From NCBI GenBank assembly GCA_030765045.1, contig CM060964.1, positions 146,849,565 through 146,913,564 of the forward strand: a DNA stretch of 64,000 nt. Direction: 5' to 3'. Below, one piece after another: positions 9,707 to 20,301 of the stretch (positions within the stretch are counted from its first letter, which is position 1; the number at the start of each line of letters is the position of its first letter). The position numbers and the translations under genes are program-made. Origin of the DNA: Tenodera sinensis (Eukaryota; Arthropoda; Insecta; Mantodea; Mantidae). Under the pieces are notes generated by a model. That model saw only the letters and a program-made list of their open reading frames with translations. It had not been told where the DNA came from and did not search any database.

Positions 9707-10765
9707 ATGGAAGCAGTGAAGCAAAACTGCTCGTTACCTATACAGGCACCCAACTTTGACAATGATATCCGCAAAGGACGAAACGGATCACTCTTTCTAA
9801 GCATTGTCAGAGCACTCATTCTGTATAGTTCGAATGCTGGAAAGATTAACATGCTACTCAACCTGCTCATCCACGAGAACGAGCTTAGGTTTGAGAATCT
9901 TTACATATACTCGAGATCTCTGCAAAATCCGAAATACCAGTACTTGCTCAAAGAGTTAGTGAGTGTGTGAGTGAGTGAGTGAGTGAGTGAATGAGTGAGT
10001 GAGTGAGTGAGTGAGTGAGTGAGTGAGTGAGTGAGTGAGTGAGTGAGTGAGTGAGTGAGTGAGTGAGTGAGTGAGTGAGTGAGTGAGTGAGTGAGTGAGT
10101 GAGTGAGTGAGTGAGTGAGTGAGTGAGTGAGTGAGTGAGTGAGTGAGTGAGTGAGTGAGTGAGTGAGTGAGTGAGTGAGTGAGTGAGTGAGTGAGTGAGT
10201 GAGTGAGTGAGTGAGTGAGTGAGTGAGTGAGTGAGTGAGTGAGTGAGTGAGTGAGTGAGTGAGTGAGTGAGTGGTGGTGTTTACGGCCGTCGACAACTGG
10301 GTCATTAGGGCCACACTCAAAGTGCTGAAAACCATACCTGTTATAGGGATATTTGCGTTCGAGGATGGAGAAGTACTCAAAGCGTTGGAACCCAAAGAAA
10401 ATTCAATATTCGTTTCTCATCTGATGAGAAGCAGGGTAAGATAGCGTCATATTACAGCATGGGTAGACATCGCAAAGTAGGTTCCGTATGCCTAGCACAG
10501 TCATTACAAAAGCAACAAAACATATAATTAGAGATAATGCAAATATGATTGAGCCCTTCAGATAGGATAACCTAAACTTAAAGCATATATATGACGATTA
10601 CGTAAACACCGATATGACGTACATATAGGATTTTTGTAAACAAGTATGGGAGAGTACCGAGGAAACGAACACAAGACCCTTTGTCGTCATAGTGCCAGAT
10701 TTTCCACTGAACGAAGGAGGCTACCGCCATGGGTTCAATGTATTTATCAAAGTGAATAAAACGAG
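9707..10765 (+). pseudogene. Polinton DNA-packaging ATPase (FtsK/HerA, A32-like), interrupted by a retroposon
   Basis: ATG at 9707. The N-terminal part reads VKQNCSLPIQAPNFDNDIR, a degraded Walker A (SSNAGKINMLLNLL where GPSNAGKTN is typical), and LRFENLYIYSRSLQNPKYQY. The frame is then cut by a GAGT-tailed insertion (9954-10315). Homology resumes at IPVIGIFAFEDGE and KENSIFV. Broken frames follow, carrying QGKIASYYSMGRHRKV, then NLNLKHIYDDYVNTDM, then TRPFVVIVPDFPLNEGGYR and HGFNVFIKVNKT. Several TAG/TAA codons interrupt. The family packages DNA into capsids. Confidence 0.85.
9954..10315 (-). mobile_element. Short 5'-truncated retroposon with a 310-bp expanded GAGT (ACTC) tail
   Basis: Inserted in the ATPase. 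CTCAAAG flanks both sides (9947-9953 and 10316-10322), a likely target duplication. The unique part (about 10273-10312) contains GCCGTCGACAACTGGGTCAT and ends TAGGGCC. The rest is about 77 copies of GAGT. The same unique sequence with a short GAGT run occurs at 31631-31683 between perfect 13-bp duplications. Read on the minus strand, the element starts GGCCCTAATGACC and ends in ACTC repeats, like a 3' fragment of a LINE or SINE. Confidence 0.75.
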
Positions 10766-10829
10766 TGCCTTTCATTTCAGTCATGAGTATCAACAGGTTC
10801 AAATCCTGGAGAGTCATTCCCTCCAAGGG

Positions 10830-11300
10830 TGTGTTTAACCAGCATATTCTAACTCGAGGTGGCTTCGGAAACTATCAATTCAAGGGGAAGTGATTGTCGA
10901 ATGTTCACGATCCTGAAGAAAGCAGCAATGCATCGACTAAACATGTGGATACACTTACGATTGAAGTCGAGAATCGAACGCAGACGTTCGCTGAAAAGAA
11001 TTCACATCAGCGTATGGGCGAGTTTGACGCTTTGCTTAGGAATCACGTGCAAACATGAAGCCCAATACGAGAATCTAATGAAACACTTAAGTAAATATGC
11101 ATTCAAACGTGGTGCTGAAAACAATGTCATTCTGGACGCGATAAGGATGAGGGTATTATTGCCTCTAGATAACGATGTTCCGAATAAACAACACAGATTA
11201 AAGGATACCAACTCACCATTCACACTGTAACCTATTCTTTCGAAAGAAACGAATAAGGGTGATAGGCGATCATATGGATAATAGTGATGCAATAACTAAA
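10830..11300 (+). pseudogene. Possible decayed Polinton gene, unassigned
   Basis: The frame at 10859-11230 carries RGAENNVILDAIRMRVLLPL. Another plus frame carries VDTLTIEVENRTQTFAEK and HQRMGEFDALLRNHV, which look protein-like, but neither is recognised. Position directly after the ATPase and same strand suggest a further element gene broken by frameshifts. Confidence is low. Confidence 0.3.
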
Positions 11301-11337
11301 AATATGTTGGACATTTCGTTGTAAATAAGCAGAAAAA

Positions 11338-11575
11338 TTATTTTGTTGTTTATCGACGCTGTCAATTGCCAGGATCACATCAGCGTCGCCGGTGTGCCGG
11401 AAGTTTGTCCCGCAGGAGTTCTTTTACATACCAGTAAATCTGCCGACATGACGCTGTCGCTTTTAAGCACACTTAAAAACCATCGCTCTGAGCTGGATTT
11501 GAACCCGCGACTTTGGGATCAGTAGGCCAGCATCTAACCAATTGAGCCACCCAGAGCGACGTTAAGAAACAGAAT
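11338..11575 (-). mobile_element. tRNA-derived SINE, copy 1 (family also at 55727-55935)
   Basis: On the minus strand the head reads like a tRNA: box A TGGCTCAATTGGTTAGATGC and box B GGGTTCAAATCC, bracketed by complementary GTCGCTCTG/CAGAGCGA ends. The body contains GGTATGTAAAAGAACTCCTG, then GGGACAAACTTCCGG and GACAGCGTCGATAAACAA at the 3' end. A second copy in the same orientation lies at 55.7 kb. It probably belongs to the pan-insect tRNA-SINE type. Confidence 0.8.
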
Positions 11576-12019
11576 GAGGTTCAGCAGTCCTTAAACAGAA
11601 CCCTAACAAGCGTGACCGAATGTATGACGTGCACTCGACAAAAGCGCTGAGGCAATCGGCAACCGTCGAACAGCACAAGATAAGTATATAAACTCAACAA
11701 TGGATAGTGTCAATATTTTTAAAACCCAAGTGCACGTCTTAAATCATATGGTAGAGCGGCTGAGAGGCCAGGTCGTCATTACACTTCAAACGAAAGCTTT
11801 CAAAGGCCCTTCGCTGAGGTATACGTTATTGACAGGACTCTAATACTACAAGGCAACTGTAAATGGGAATATTATTTCATGCTCTATAGTATCAAGACCG
11901 CATCCGGATACAAGAGCGGTTACAATGTTTGCAATAAACTTGAGGTTAGTGGAATGTTACCCTGCACCTGTTCAGCAAGGTGATATATTAACCTTCACTG
12001 CTCCTGCAGAACGGTCTAA
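11576..12019. other. Unassigned, possibly Polinton-derived
   Basis: An ATG at 11700 opens a 47-codon frame (MDSVNIFKTQVHVLNHMVER) closed by TAA; the frame then continues with VNGNIISCSIVSRPHPD and VECYPAPVQQGDIL. It looks protein-like but I do not recognise it. It lies between Polinton genes and shares their plus orientation. Confidence 0.3.
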
Positions 12020-12768
12020 TACTAAATTTAGAATTGCTAGTAAAAAAATAAAAAAAAATAAAATAAAAATCTGTATAATAACCCTGGCACCTAATTACTT
12101 ACACCAGGGCTAATATGCCAGATCTTTAAAATTTATTTTTTCTACACATTCATACATACAACATACTTTACAGAAAAATTTTAAAATAAAATTACAAAAT
12201 AATATAATATATAACAAATTATAAAGATAGATAAATTAAATAATATATCATAAAACAAAACACAAGAAAATAAGAACAAAAACACAAATTATAACATTTC
12301 ACACATAATCACTCTAAGAAATAAATTCTCTAAAACAATAACAAATCATTTCAAACAATCAAAATACAATAAAATTTCTAAATAAATTAATATATATGTT
12401 AAAAGAAAAAAAAAACAATAAAATTTTAAAATTAAAACAAATTAATCTCCTCAATACAACAAAATATAAATTTCATACACAACATCACTCACAACTACAA
12501 ACTATTACTAAACAATAAACAAATATATAAAATTAAATTATTAATTATAATTATTACATAAAATTATAAATTATATTATTACTATTAATATCATTATCAT
12601 CATTATTATTACCTATCATTATTATTTAAAATTTAATTAATTTAATATTATACCTATAACTAATACTTTTTATAAATATATATTTTTTAATTTAAATTTA
12701 CATATTTATTAAAAATTTTAAATAAACAAAAATTTACTGTTATCCAGTAAAATATAACTGGTAACCAG

Positions 12769-12814
<46 letters not shown>

Positions 12815-13200
12815 AAAAGAAACAGCTATAAACTAAAACTCTAAACTGCCGCCGGTTACCGGCGGCATACTATATGTACTGGTTTCCAGCACAAAAGCTA
12901 CAAAATCTACAATAACCAAAGTGTATAAAAACAACATACACAAAAATATTATACTTTTGATTAATAAGATGGTTTATATACTTTAATAATATAATAATAT
13001 GGACTAAAATCACTAATATTTAATTATTTTTGATTAATTTTTACAAAATTATCTTTCACTATTATTTCCTAAACATCCAGAAGTTTTATAAAATAAATCA
13101 CATTTCACTTCACTAATTCAACTTTCACATCACTAAATCACTTATTTACTTTTAATTAGATTAGATAATCAGGGTCATAAATCACTTAAAATCCTATCAC
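12020..13200. other. Extremely AT-rich tract with GC-containing palindromes
   Basis: About 1.2 kb with very low GC and no frames of note. Palindromes stand out: CCCTGG/CCAGGG ends around 12082-12107, TTACTG/CAGTAA at 12734-12750, a 23-bp palindrome centred on 12763 (arms ATATAACTGGT/ACCAGTTATAT), GCCGCCGGTTACCGGCGGC at 12848-12866, and CTGGTTTCCAG near 12880. An AT dinucleotide run of about 36 bases follows the second. Nothing codes here. Confidence 0.8.
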
Positions 13201-13286
13201 TAACTTGATCATTAGCACTTGCGGTCACTCAATCCGTCGCCGATCTTCCTATCAATGCATGATGCAGCAATCCCGACTTGGTGAAG

Positions 13287-13957
13287 ACTCGACTCGACTC
13301 GCCTCGCCTCGCCTCGCCTCGCCTCGCCTCGACTCGACTCGCCTCGCCTCGCCTCGACTCGACTCGCCTCGCCTCGACTCGACTCGCCTCGCCTCGACTC
13401 GACTCGCCTCGACTCGCCTCGCCTCGACTCGCCTCGACTCGCCTCGCCTCGCCTGGACTCGCCTCGACTCGCCTCGCCTCGCCTCGACTCGCCTCGACTC
13501 GCCTCGACTCGCCTCGACTCGCCTCGCCTCGCCTCGACTCGCCTCGACTCGACTCGCCTCGCCTCGACTCGACTCGCCTCGCCTCGACTCGCCTCGCCTC
13601 GCCTCGACTCGCCTCGCCTCGACTCGCCTCGCCTCGACTCGCCTCGCCTCGACTCGCCTCGCCTCGACTCGACTCGCCTCGCCTCGACTCGCCTCGCCTC
13701 GACTCGCCTCGACTCGCCTCGCCTCGCCTCGACTCTACTCGCCTCGCCTCGACTCGCCTCGACTCGCCTCGACTCGCCTCGCCTCGCCTCGCCTCGACTC
13801 GCCTCGACTCGCCTCGACTCGCCTCGCCTCGACTCGCCTCGACTCGCCTCGACTCGCCTCGCCTCGCCTCGCCTCGCCTCGACTCGCCTCGCCTCGACTC
13901 GACTCGCCTCGCCTCGACTCGACTCGCCTCTCTTCGCCTCGCCTCGCCTCGACACGC
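13287..13957. repeat. Pentanucleotide satellite of CTCGC and CTCGA units
   Basis: About 132 five-base units, nearly all either CTCGC or CTCGA, with rare variants (CTGGA, CTCTA, CTCTC). Because five is not a multiple of three, every frame on both strands reads through RLASP/RLDST-like or GEARRVES-like peptides. The 230-296 codon frames here are not genes. Confidence 0.97.
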
Positions 13958-14088
13958 CACTCCTTTCTGATCATCTCCCTGATCGTGGGTTGTCGCCTGC
14001 CTCACACCGATAGTACTTCCTCTAGTATACTGCCTCTCCATCCTGACTGTATACTATTGTGCTCGGTCCCTTTACCTCGATGTCTTGA

Positions 14089-14375
14089 AAATTAAATTCC
14101 GTCCTGTTCCATTTCATCATATACATGTAGGTTTTCACGGTTTCTTGTCATGTTCCTGGTCTGAATTCTGTGTGATCGTCTTTCTGCTGCATTTATCGTT
14201 ATGTTTCCTGCTTGTCGAGGTTGTTCTATAATTATCTTTCTAGCGTGTAAACTAATCTTGTTTGCTAGAGCCTCTAAATGTGGAAACAGATCTTTGTTAC
14301 GTATTATATCAAAGAGCTGATATCCTTGTAGATTTTCTCTTTCCTCAAGCGTAAAATTGGTAGAATTGCTAGTAT
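14089..14375 (-). CDS. Hypothetical protein fragment without ATG, opposite the DUF8207-like gene
   Basis: A minus-strand frame of about 95 codons, open from 14375 to a TAA at 14089-14091, has strikingly protein-like content: LEERENLQGYQLFDIIRNKD, then LFPHLEALANKI and NITINAAERRSHRIQTRN. It starts after a TAG with no ATG in the first half, so it is either a fragment, an exon or a decayed gene. It is divergent from the plus-strand gene at 14420. I do not recognise the family. Its place between Polinton genes makes it a candidate element gene. Confidence 0.4.
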
Positions 14376-14419
14376 CCTATAAGTTGACAATAGCAGTTTA
14401 AACACCCATTCAGTTCACT

Positions 14420-15165
14420 ATGGATGCTGAAGGTATAAGACTCAAACAATCCATCGTTCGCCACAGTAGGGCAATAAGGGAAAAGTTACGTTCCCCTAAA
14501 GGTCTCAAGTGCGAGAGTCAACGCGTCATGTCCGAGGTGCTCCAACCGGTAGTCGAACCCTTGAAGGTTATGGCGAAGAAGCAGAAAAGGATAAACCTAA
14601 AGCTGAAGTAGATGAGGAAGAGGAGTCGACGAGCGATCGTATTGCAAAGCACCTGAAGAAAGTTCGAACTGCTCAGGTGATATGGATGCCACCTACGGTT
14701 TACGGTACGAAGATGGGGAGTATAGAATAGGGAATAAAACAATCACATTCACTAATGACGGTATACAGACTGGTGATGATGTCTACGATGCCAATCCTGG
14801 GCGGTACGAGTTGCTCTTCAAACGTGTACCCCGTCATGCATCATATACCGAAGAGGATCTAGATGCGTATTCGCAGATTTTGCAGAATACGCAGGTCTAC
14901 AGCCACGGATACAGTAGGAGCGGACGTTTGGGTGAACCGCAGCTACAAGTACCGTGACCTTATGACCAGTCGCACGGGTTCTGGTCTCGGTTGGAAAGAG
15001 CACTTACCGCACAGAAAGGTGGTTTATGTCTATGGGACGGATCCAAATATTCTAATAAACAGACTGAGATTACTAATCGCATCGAGGGAAGCAGGAATCT
15101 CGAATCATTCACCTGAGATAAATGAGATCATCACTGTACTGAGATGTGCAAATATCATAGCATGA
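14420..15165 (+). pseudogene. Polinton-associated DUF8207-like protein, frameshifted
   Basis: ATG at 14420 opens MDAEGIRLKQSIVRHSRAIR. Later frames carry YGLRYEDGEYRIGNKTITF, PGRYELLFKRVP and YTEEDLDAYSQILQNTQVYS, and then GTDPNILINRLRLLIASREA and SPEINEIITVL. This is the pattern of the uncharacterised protein regularly found beside the integrase in insect Polintons: a charged N-terminus, then a Y/TFGxRYxDGxxxIG segment, then a C-terminal helix rich in Leu that ends ASxEAG. At least three frameshifts are needed to follow it. Its function is unknown; a role in the virion or in DNA handling is only guessed from linkage. It directly precedes the integrase. Confidence 0.75.
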
Positions 15166-16012
15166 TTAAACGTGCCATCGCCAACGAACTACATTCACCA
15201 GCCCATCGGAAAATCATTAGCAATGGGCTTAATGATTTACTACAAATCGACCTTATTCAAATGATAACATATGCGAAAGAAAACAGAAATTATATTACAA
15301 TTAATTTCTATTAAAATGGCTTATGCACAAGCGTTCAAAGATACAAGTGGTATTAATGTTGCAAGAGGAATGCAAGAAACACTATCCGATTTGGATTCAC
15401 CACCTAAGAATATACAATCGGATAATGGTAAGGAATTTTGCAATAATCACTTCCGTCAGCTAATGGCTAGGAATGGAATCAATCAGTATAGCACGCACCG
15501 TACAATCAAGGCTGCAGCCGTTGAACTTTAATAAGAACAATTATGACACGCATGCACAGGAAATTCCTGGTCCAGGGATCGCATCGATGGTTGGACATGC
15601 TACCTCGAATTATAGATACTTACAACAATACTTACCATTCTACGATCCGCATGAAGCCTCGTGACGTCATCAACAATGATCTCCTGCTCAGTGTGTACAG
15701 CTACTATCAGCATTGGCGTGAGAAGAAGAATCCCAAGAGATCCATGCCGGTGATTACGTAAGGATTTCAAGGTATAAAGGCTCGACGGAAAAAGGTTATA
15801 TAGCTAACTGGAGCACCGAGATCTTTCGAAATGAGAGGTCGGGAGTACCTACCAACCCCGTCACGTACATTCTGGAAGACAGGGAAGGAAAGGGGATACA
15901 GGGTGGCTTCTATGGTCACGACTTGCTGAAAACTCGGTATGCTGACGTATATCTCGTGGAACGGGTAATACGTACACGTAGTGATAGAGCTCTTGTGAAA
16001 TAGGTAGGTTTT
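15162..16012 (+). pseudogene. Polinton integrase (DDE, rve fold) with C-terminal chromodomain, broken
   Basis: ATG at 15162. N-terminal part: IANELHSPAHRKII, then NDLLQIDLIQMITYAKENRN with the first catalytic Asp. After a small deletion, MAYAQAFKDTSGINVARGM and SPPKNIQSDNGKEFCNNHF (second Asp) follow. Near 15525 AAVE carries the likely third acidic residue before a stop. Other frames continue with LVQGSHRWLDMLPRIIDTYN, STIRMKPRDVI, KGYIANWSTEIF and NPVTYILEDREGKGIQGGFY. The end, DVYLVERVIRTRSDRALVK, is a chromodomain-like segment with TAG where Trp is usual. The family inserts the element with short target duplications. Confidence 0.9.
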
Positions 16013-16119
16013 CCTACACAGGAATAGACCAATGTTAATGATATTCTCTAAAAGGAATATGTGTAAGGTTAATTTGATAAATAAAAACAAGACATTTTTC
16101 CCCAGACAAAAGTGTGTTT

Positions 16120-16560
16120 TATTTTGCTACATGCCATCACCTAAGGCATTACAAAAATGCTGAAAAATATCCTATACAATATAATTACCTTAAGCATTAC
16201 AAAAATGATGCATATACATACTATGAAAAAACAAGTTCATAAAGTACGCAATGTTACATTAATCTTCAAGCACGTATTCCCCAAGTAGCATACACTATTA
16301 ACGTATTCCCGACACATTATTCTCACAATTCAAATGTTAAACTGCTACACAGTGTTACGTTACGATTCAAATGAATAAGCATTACAAGAAAGTAAACACC
16401 TCAAACAACTTGAAATATAACATCACCTAAATCCCTTAATGATAAATAAGCATTACAAAAAAGAAGTGCATAAATGATGATTAAGTATTACACGGAAATT
16501 CTGAATTGATTCAAATAAATATTACAAAAATGCTGAAATATAAATGTGTAAGTTGATACA
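16120..16560. repeat. Iterated motif TAAGCATTACAAAAATG in an AT-rich spacer
   Basis: The core AAGCATTACAA or close variants recur at about 16145, 16192, 16376, 16446 and 16523, often followed by AAATGCTGAA. Spacing is irregular (47 to 180 bases), so this is an iteron-like set rather than a tandem array. It lies between the integrase and polymerase remnants. Confidence 0.55.
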
Positions 16561-18140
16561 CATACAAGTGTAAGTGGAGTTCCAATCGCAAGTAAGACAT
16601 TTTGTTCGTCGATTTAAATTTTAAGCTGTTGCGAAATACAAATGCTACGTTACGTTTCAAATGTCCACTACAATATAATACATAAATGATGAATAACTTT
16701 GATAAGCCAAACCTCGAACAATCAGTTCAGCTTTCCCAGTTTTACATACCACAACCCAATGTTAATACTGATACACCTTACGTCAAAAGGCTATCAACTT
16801 GACAACGTATTCCATTAACGTTGTGTATAAGTTAACAAGTAAACACAAACATTTTTTTCCGTTGAATGTAAAGGAAGTTATGTTTTTTATCAATAAATGT
16901 AAATTGCAAAAATTAAGTTCAAACAGACATTAATTTAATGTAAACAAAGCTACGACAAATGCGAACGTTTCCAAACACGTAGTCAAGTTTGTACAAGTTT
17001 TTTGTTTAAACGCTTCAATTTTTTAAGAATTATTCGTTTACACTTATACAATAGTGTCCCCATGCTAATATTTCGAATGAATTTTCCTGGATATAACGCT
17101 TTGTGTCCAAATCTCTCAATGCCATTTTGTGGCCTTCAATTGTATGAATAGTGTACTCAGTGGCGGTTCCTGGGTGATCGCATACTCGCAGCTGCACACC
17201 CGCTAATTTTTTCCGCATGCGAATGTGTATAGACATGTATATGAGAAAGTCCAATGTCCAACTTTCTTGTATATGAACTTGCTCGTTTAATTTTCCCGCG
17301 GCCTCTTTACCAAATGTCAGCGCATTCAGTCAAAAAGCAGAGACCAGCTGAAACGCATAAACCCGATTTTGCGAGTGGCGAAGGTAGGTTTTTGACGAGG
17401 GGTACGCAGAGAGCGGTGCAAAGCTTGCATTTAAGAGTACGGTGAGTTAAGGCAGCATAATCGACAAGGCCAACACATGCGATTCTTAGCGCGCAAGCGC
17501 ACTACGTTCTCGTGCAAGTCCCTCCGTTTTCCTTGCTAGAAGGTTTCCTCCCGTTGTTTAGCAGAACCTATTAGGCAGCCAACGTGACGGTTCTAAATAT
17601 AATGTAGCCATCTTCTATATTATATTAATATTGTAAACAAAATTACATCTAGTCTTATTAAGCGATTATAAATGCATATAATTACTCTTCATGTCGTAAT
17701 TTACTAAGGCCAATACTTCAGTTTGGAATAGTTATTTTGTTACTGTCTTTATTACTGTTTGTTATGTGTGTGTTCAGGCAGCAAGTTGCATGCAGTTGTG
17801 TCTGCACATAGCGGGAAATTTAAATCTATGAAAGTGTGGAAATGAATAACATGGCGAAACTAAAGGAGATAAATCTTTCGGGTTTATTCTTATAAGAGAA
17901 GCTGTTTTCCGTTCTTATTGTTTGCGAGTGAGAGAAATGGTGTCTGGACAAATAATTGTTCTTGTGATATTGGTCATTTAAAACAAAACAAAAATAGCAA
18001 AACATAAGAGCTCAATTGTCCATATGCATTTAGAATTAGAATTGTGTGGTATGTGTTAGAGAAAGAAAGGGAGCAAAGGTGGAGAGGATGTAATGTACTG
18101 CACACCCACTGCGACAAGTCACGAGCCGTCACTGAGTGAA
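16561..18140. other. Unassigned spacer between integrase and polymerase
   Basis: A minus-strand frame at 17030-17254 encodes MRKKLAGVQLRVCDHPGTAT, then EYTIHTIEGHKMALRDL and FEILAWGHY; it is protein-like but unrecognised and could be a small element gene. A plus frame at 17254-17445 abuts it without known motifs. The rest shows nothing. Confidence 0.35.
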
Positions 18141-18141
18141 C

Positions 18142-19960
18142 TTAGCTTCTAAAACAGTTCTTTTTGGCATAGTGTGTTACATTCATATCATTAAGACATG
18201 ATGGACAATCCTCGAACGTTATGGAACGCATTGTTTCTTTGGTTATACCCTTAGCCTTTTTCATATCTTCACCATCGAATCGATTGGAATATAATTTCGA
18301 TCGCAAGCCGATGTATTCAGTCACAATTCTGCCTGATAGTTCATCTTTAAATAAACCCGCAATCTTTTTATTCCTTAGCGGTATACTGTATATGTTCTCC
18401 TGAGGGTAATTAGATGTGTCGAATAAATGTATATACTCTTTAATGAATTCATAGACATCACTACTAGTCTCGAAGAGAAATGCATCCATATCGGTATAAT
18501 TTAACACATCATTTAAATGGTTTTTTTTTCGGTGTGTTATAATAAAAATCATACATTAGATGTTTTGACGGATCCAATATCGCCTTACCAATGTATATCG
18601 GTTTCAGCATTTGTATTTCCTCTCTAGCTAGTTCTACATCTACAAGATTTTCTTCAAAAATAACATATCTGATGCAAGTCCGCGTGTCGTTAATTTCCGA
18701 GCCTGTTTCCAGCTAGTAGCTAGATGAAAATCATTATAACGACGAACGTTTTCTATAAACTTTCCATAAACGCAATTGTTCATTTTTTCCCATAATTTTT
18801 GTCCAATCGCAGCATTTAAATCAAAGTACGTTTTCAACCAAAGGATTGTTTATTTGCAGCAAGTTTGTGGATGCGTTTCAGTTTTAAACCAGTTCTGTAC
18901 ATTGCTGTAAATTCCGATAATGTAAGATGTATTTGTCTTTGTTCTTGAGTGTAGCGAGCAACTTTTTATATTTATCTCCAGGCGCTATTTCACTTTGAGA
19001 GCACAACGGTAAATCATTATGCAATTCATGCATGTTTTGAGGGTATGCCAGGTCGACCTGTAGAACATACCCCTTATCTGAGTCAGTGCTGCGTTCAAAA
19101 AATCAATTGAATTAACCTCTGCTTCGTTTAACCATCTCAGTTCTGCATAGGGAAGGGCATTCTTTCATGGTTGAACTATATGACTCATTGCAGTCGACAT
19201 ACCAAAGGAATTTAGCGGGTTGTGAATCATTATATGTAGACATGTATTTATTGTTCGCTTTAGCGTACCTTTTTGATACAACACGTAAGCTGTCCCTAAT
19301 AGCCGACTCGAACAATTCGAGCATAGATTGATCCCTAACGAGGGATATTTGCACTTTTGTAATTTTAAGCATGGCATCGTATGCGAGCCCTGGAATAGTG
19401 TAGTACTGAGACGGAGCTAAAAGTGTTCAAATCAATGCTTAATTCACGAATTTTTTCAAATATGTCTGTGAATAATGTATCAGTCTTGAGATACAGCTCT
19501 AAGTGCTCTGCTAAATTCCGAATTCAAGATTCCTTCCATACTGTTGGCGCGTGATTGTACTCTTCATCGGTTATATTATCAATGTGTTCTTTAGAGGGTA
19601 GAGAGGTTCCTGATAACTTCTCCCAACAATCTAAATATGCATAAGGGAATATTCCCTTCCGTGTCATCAGCCGCCTATGATCAGGATACGTATAGTTTTA
19701 TTTGTATACCGAAAATCTAAAGGGTCTAGCATATCCGACAGGTCAGATAATTTTGAGTCCAAAAATCTATAACTATCGAGAAATCTCAAAAATATTGATT
19801 TACCGTTAGCAGTATATCGTTTCTAAATGACAGATAATAATTATCTGATATTTGTGAAATGCATGTTATGGGTTCATTATCATATAAGAGTTTTTTCACT
19901 ATCTCTTTGCACCTCCGGTCTATGTCACATTGTTTATCGTTGACTTTCTTTGGCGGTGAT
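18142..19960 (-). pseudogene. Polinton protein-primed family-B DNA polymerase, 3' two-thirds, broken
   Basis: Reading minus strand from about 19810: FLRFLDSYRFLDSKLSDLSD; GIFPYAYLDCWEKLSG; YNHAPTVWKE; LAPSQYYTIPGLAYDAMLKI; SLRVVSKRYAKANNKYM; DSDKGYVLQVDLAYPQ; LHNDLPLCSQ; DKYILHYRNLQQC; LWEKMNNCVYGKFIENVR; MLKPIYIGKAILDPSKHLMY; LNYTDMDAFLF (the YxDTDS catalytic motif, altered); YSIPLRNKKIAGLFKDE and EYIGLRSKLY; KKAKGITKE. This is the virus-like PolB of Polintons, which replicates the element with a protein primer. At least six frame changes and several stops separate these blocks. The exonuclease N-terminus is not found beyond about 19.96 kb. Confidence 0.92.
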
Positions 19961-20269
19961 ATGGCAGCGGCGTGCAGTCCGCTCGTCTCATGTCACATAC
20001 CCCCTCCCCTACCTTTCTTATTGAGAACGGCTGTGAGGTGGTCACGCCGAGCTGCGTGGATGTTGCATGCAACTGACGAGGCTTACATAAAATTGAATTT
20101 TTAAAAGTGTTCAGAGGTCTCCGCCACCTACAAACGATTTAATTTACTACCAACTATGATCTAGCGCTAAAGATGCAAATGAACCTTTATCAGGTTAATT
20201 TTCCTTTAAAAACCTTTCCAAATCTTGAAAAGCTATCCATAAGATCAGTGATGAATACATGCGCTTTCC
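19961..20269. other. Unassigned; replaces the polymerase N-terminus
   Basis: The polymerase similarity stops near 19.96 kb at a more GC-rich segment (GCAGCGGCGTGCAGTCCGCT). This could be a later insertion or the edge of the element. No gene seen. Confidence 0.4.
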
Positions 20270-20275
20270 TTCGGG

Positions 20276-20301
20276 CGGGGGGGGGGGGGGGGGCGGGGGG
20301 A
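20276..20301. repeat. Poly-G run
   Basis: A run of about 18 to 19 G, then C, then six G. It can form G-quadruplex structures and is a likely assembly or slippage site. Confidence 0.9.

Noticed and set aside
9901..10395. 164-codon minus frame of Leu-Thr-His-Ser repeats
   Set aside because: GAGT microsatellite read in reverse.
13205..14095. 296-codon plus frame and 247/270-codon minus frames
   Set aside because: They are read-through of the CTCGC/CTCGA satellite in every frame; low-complexity artefacts.
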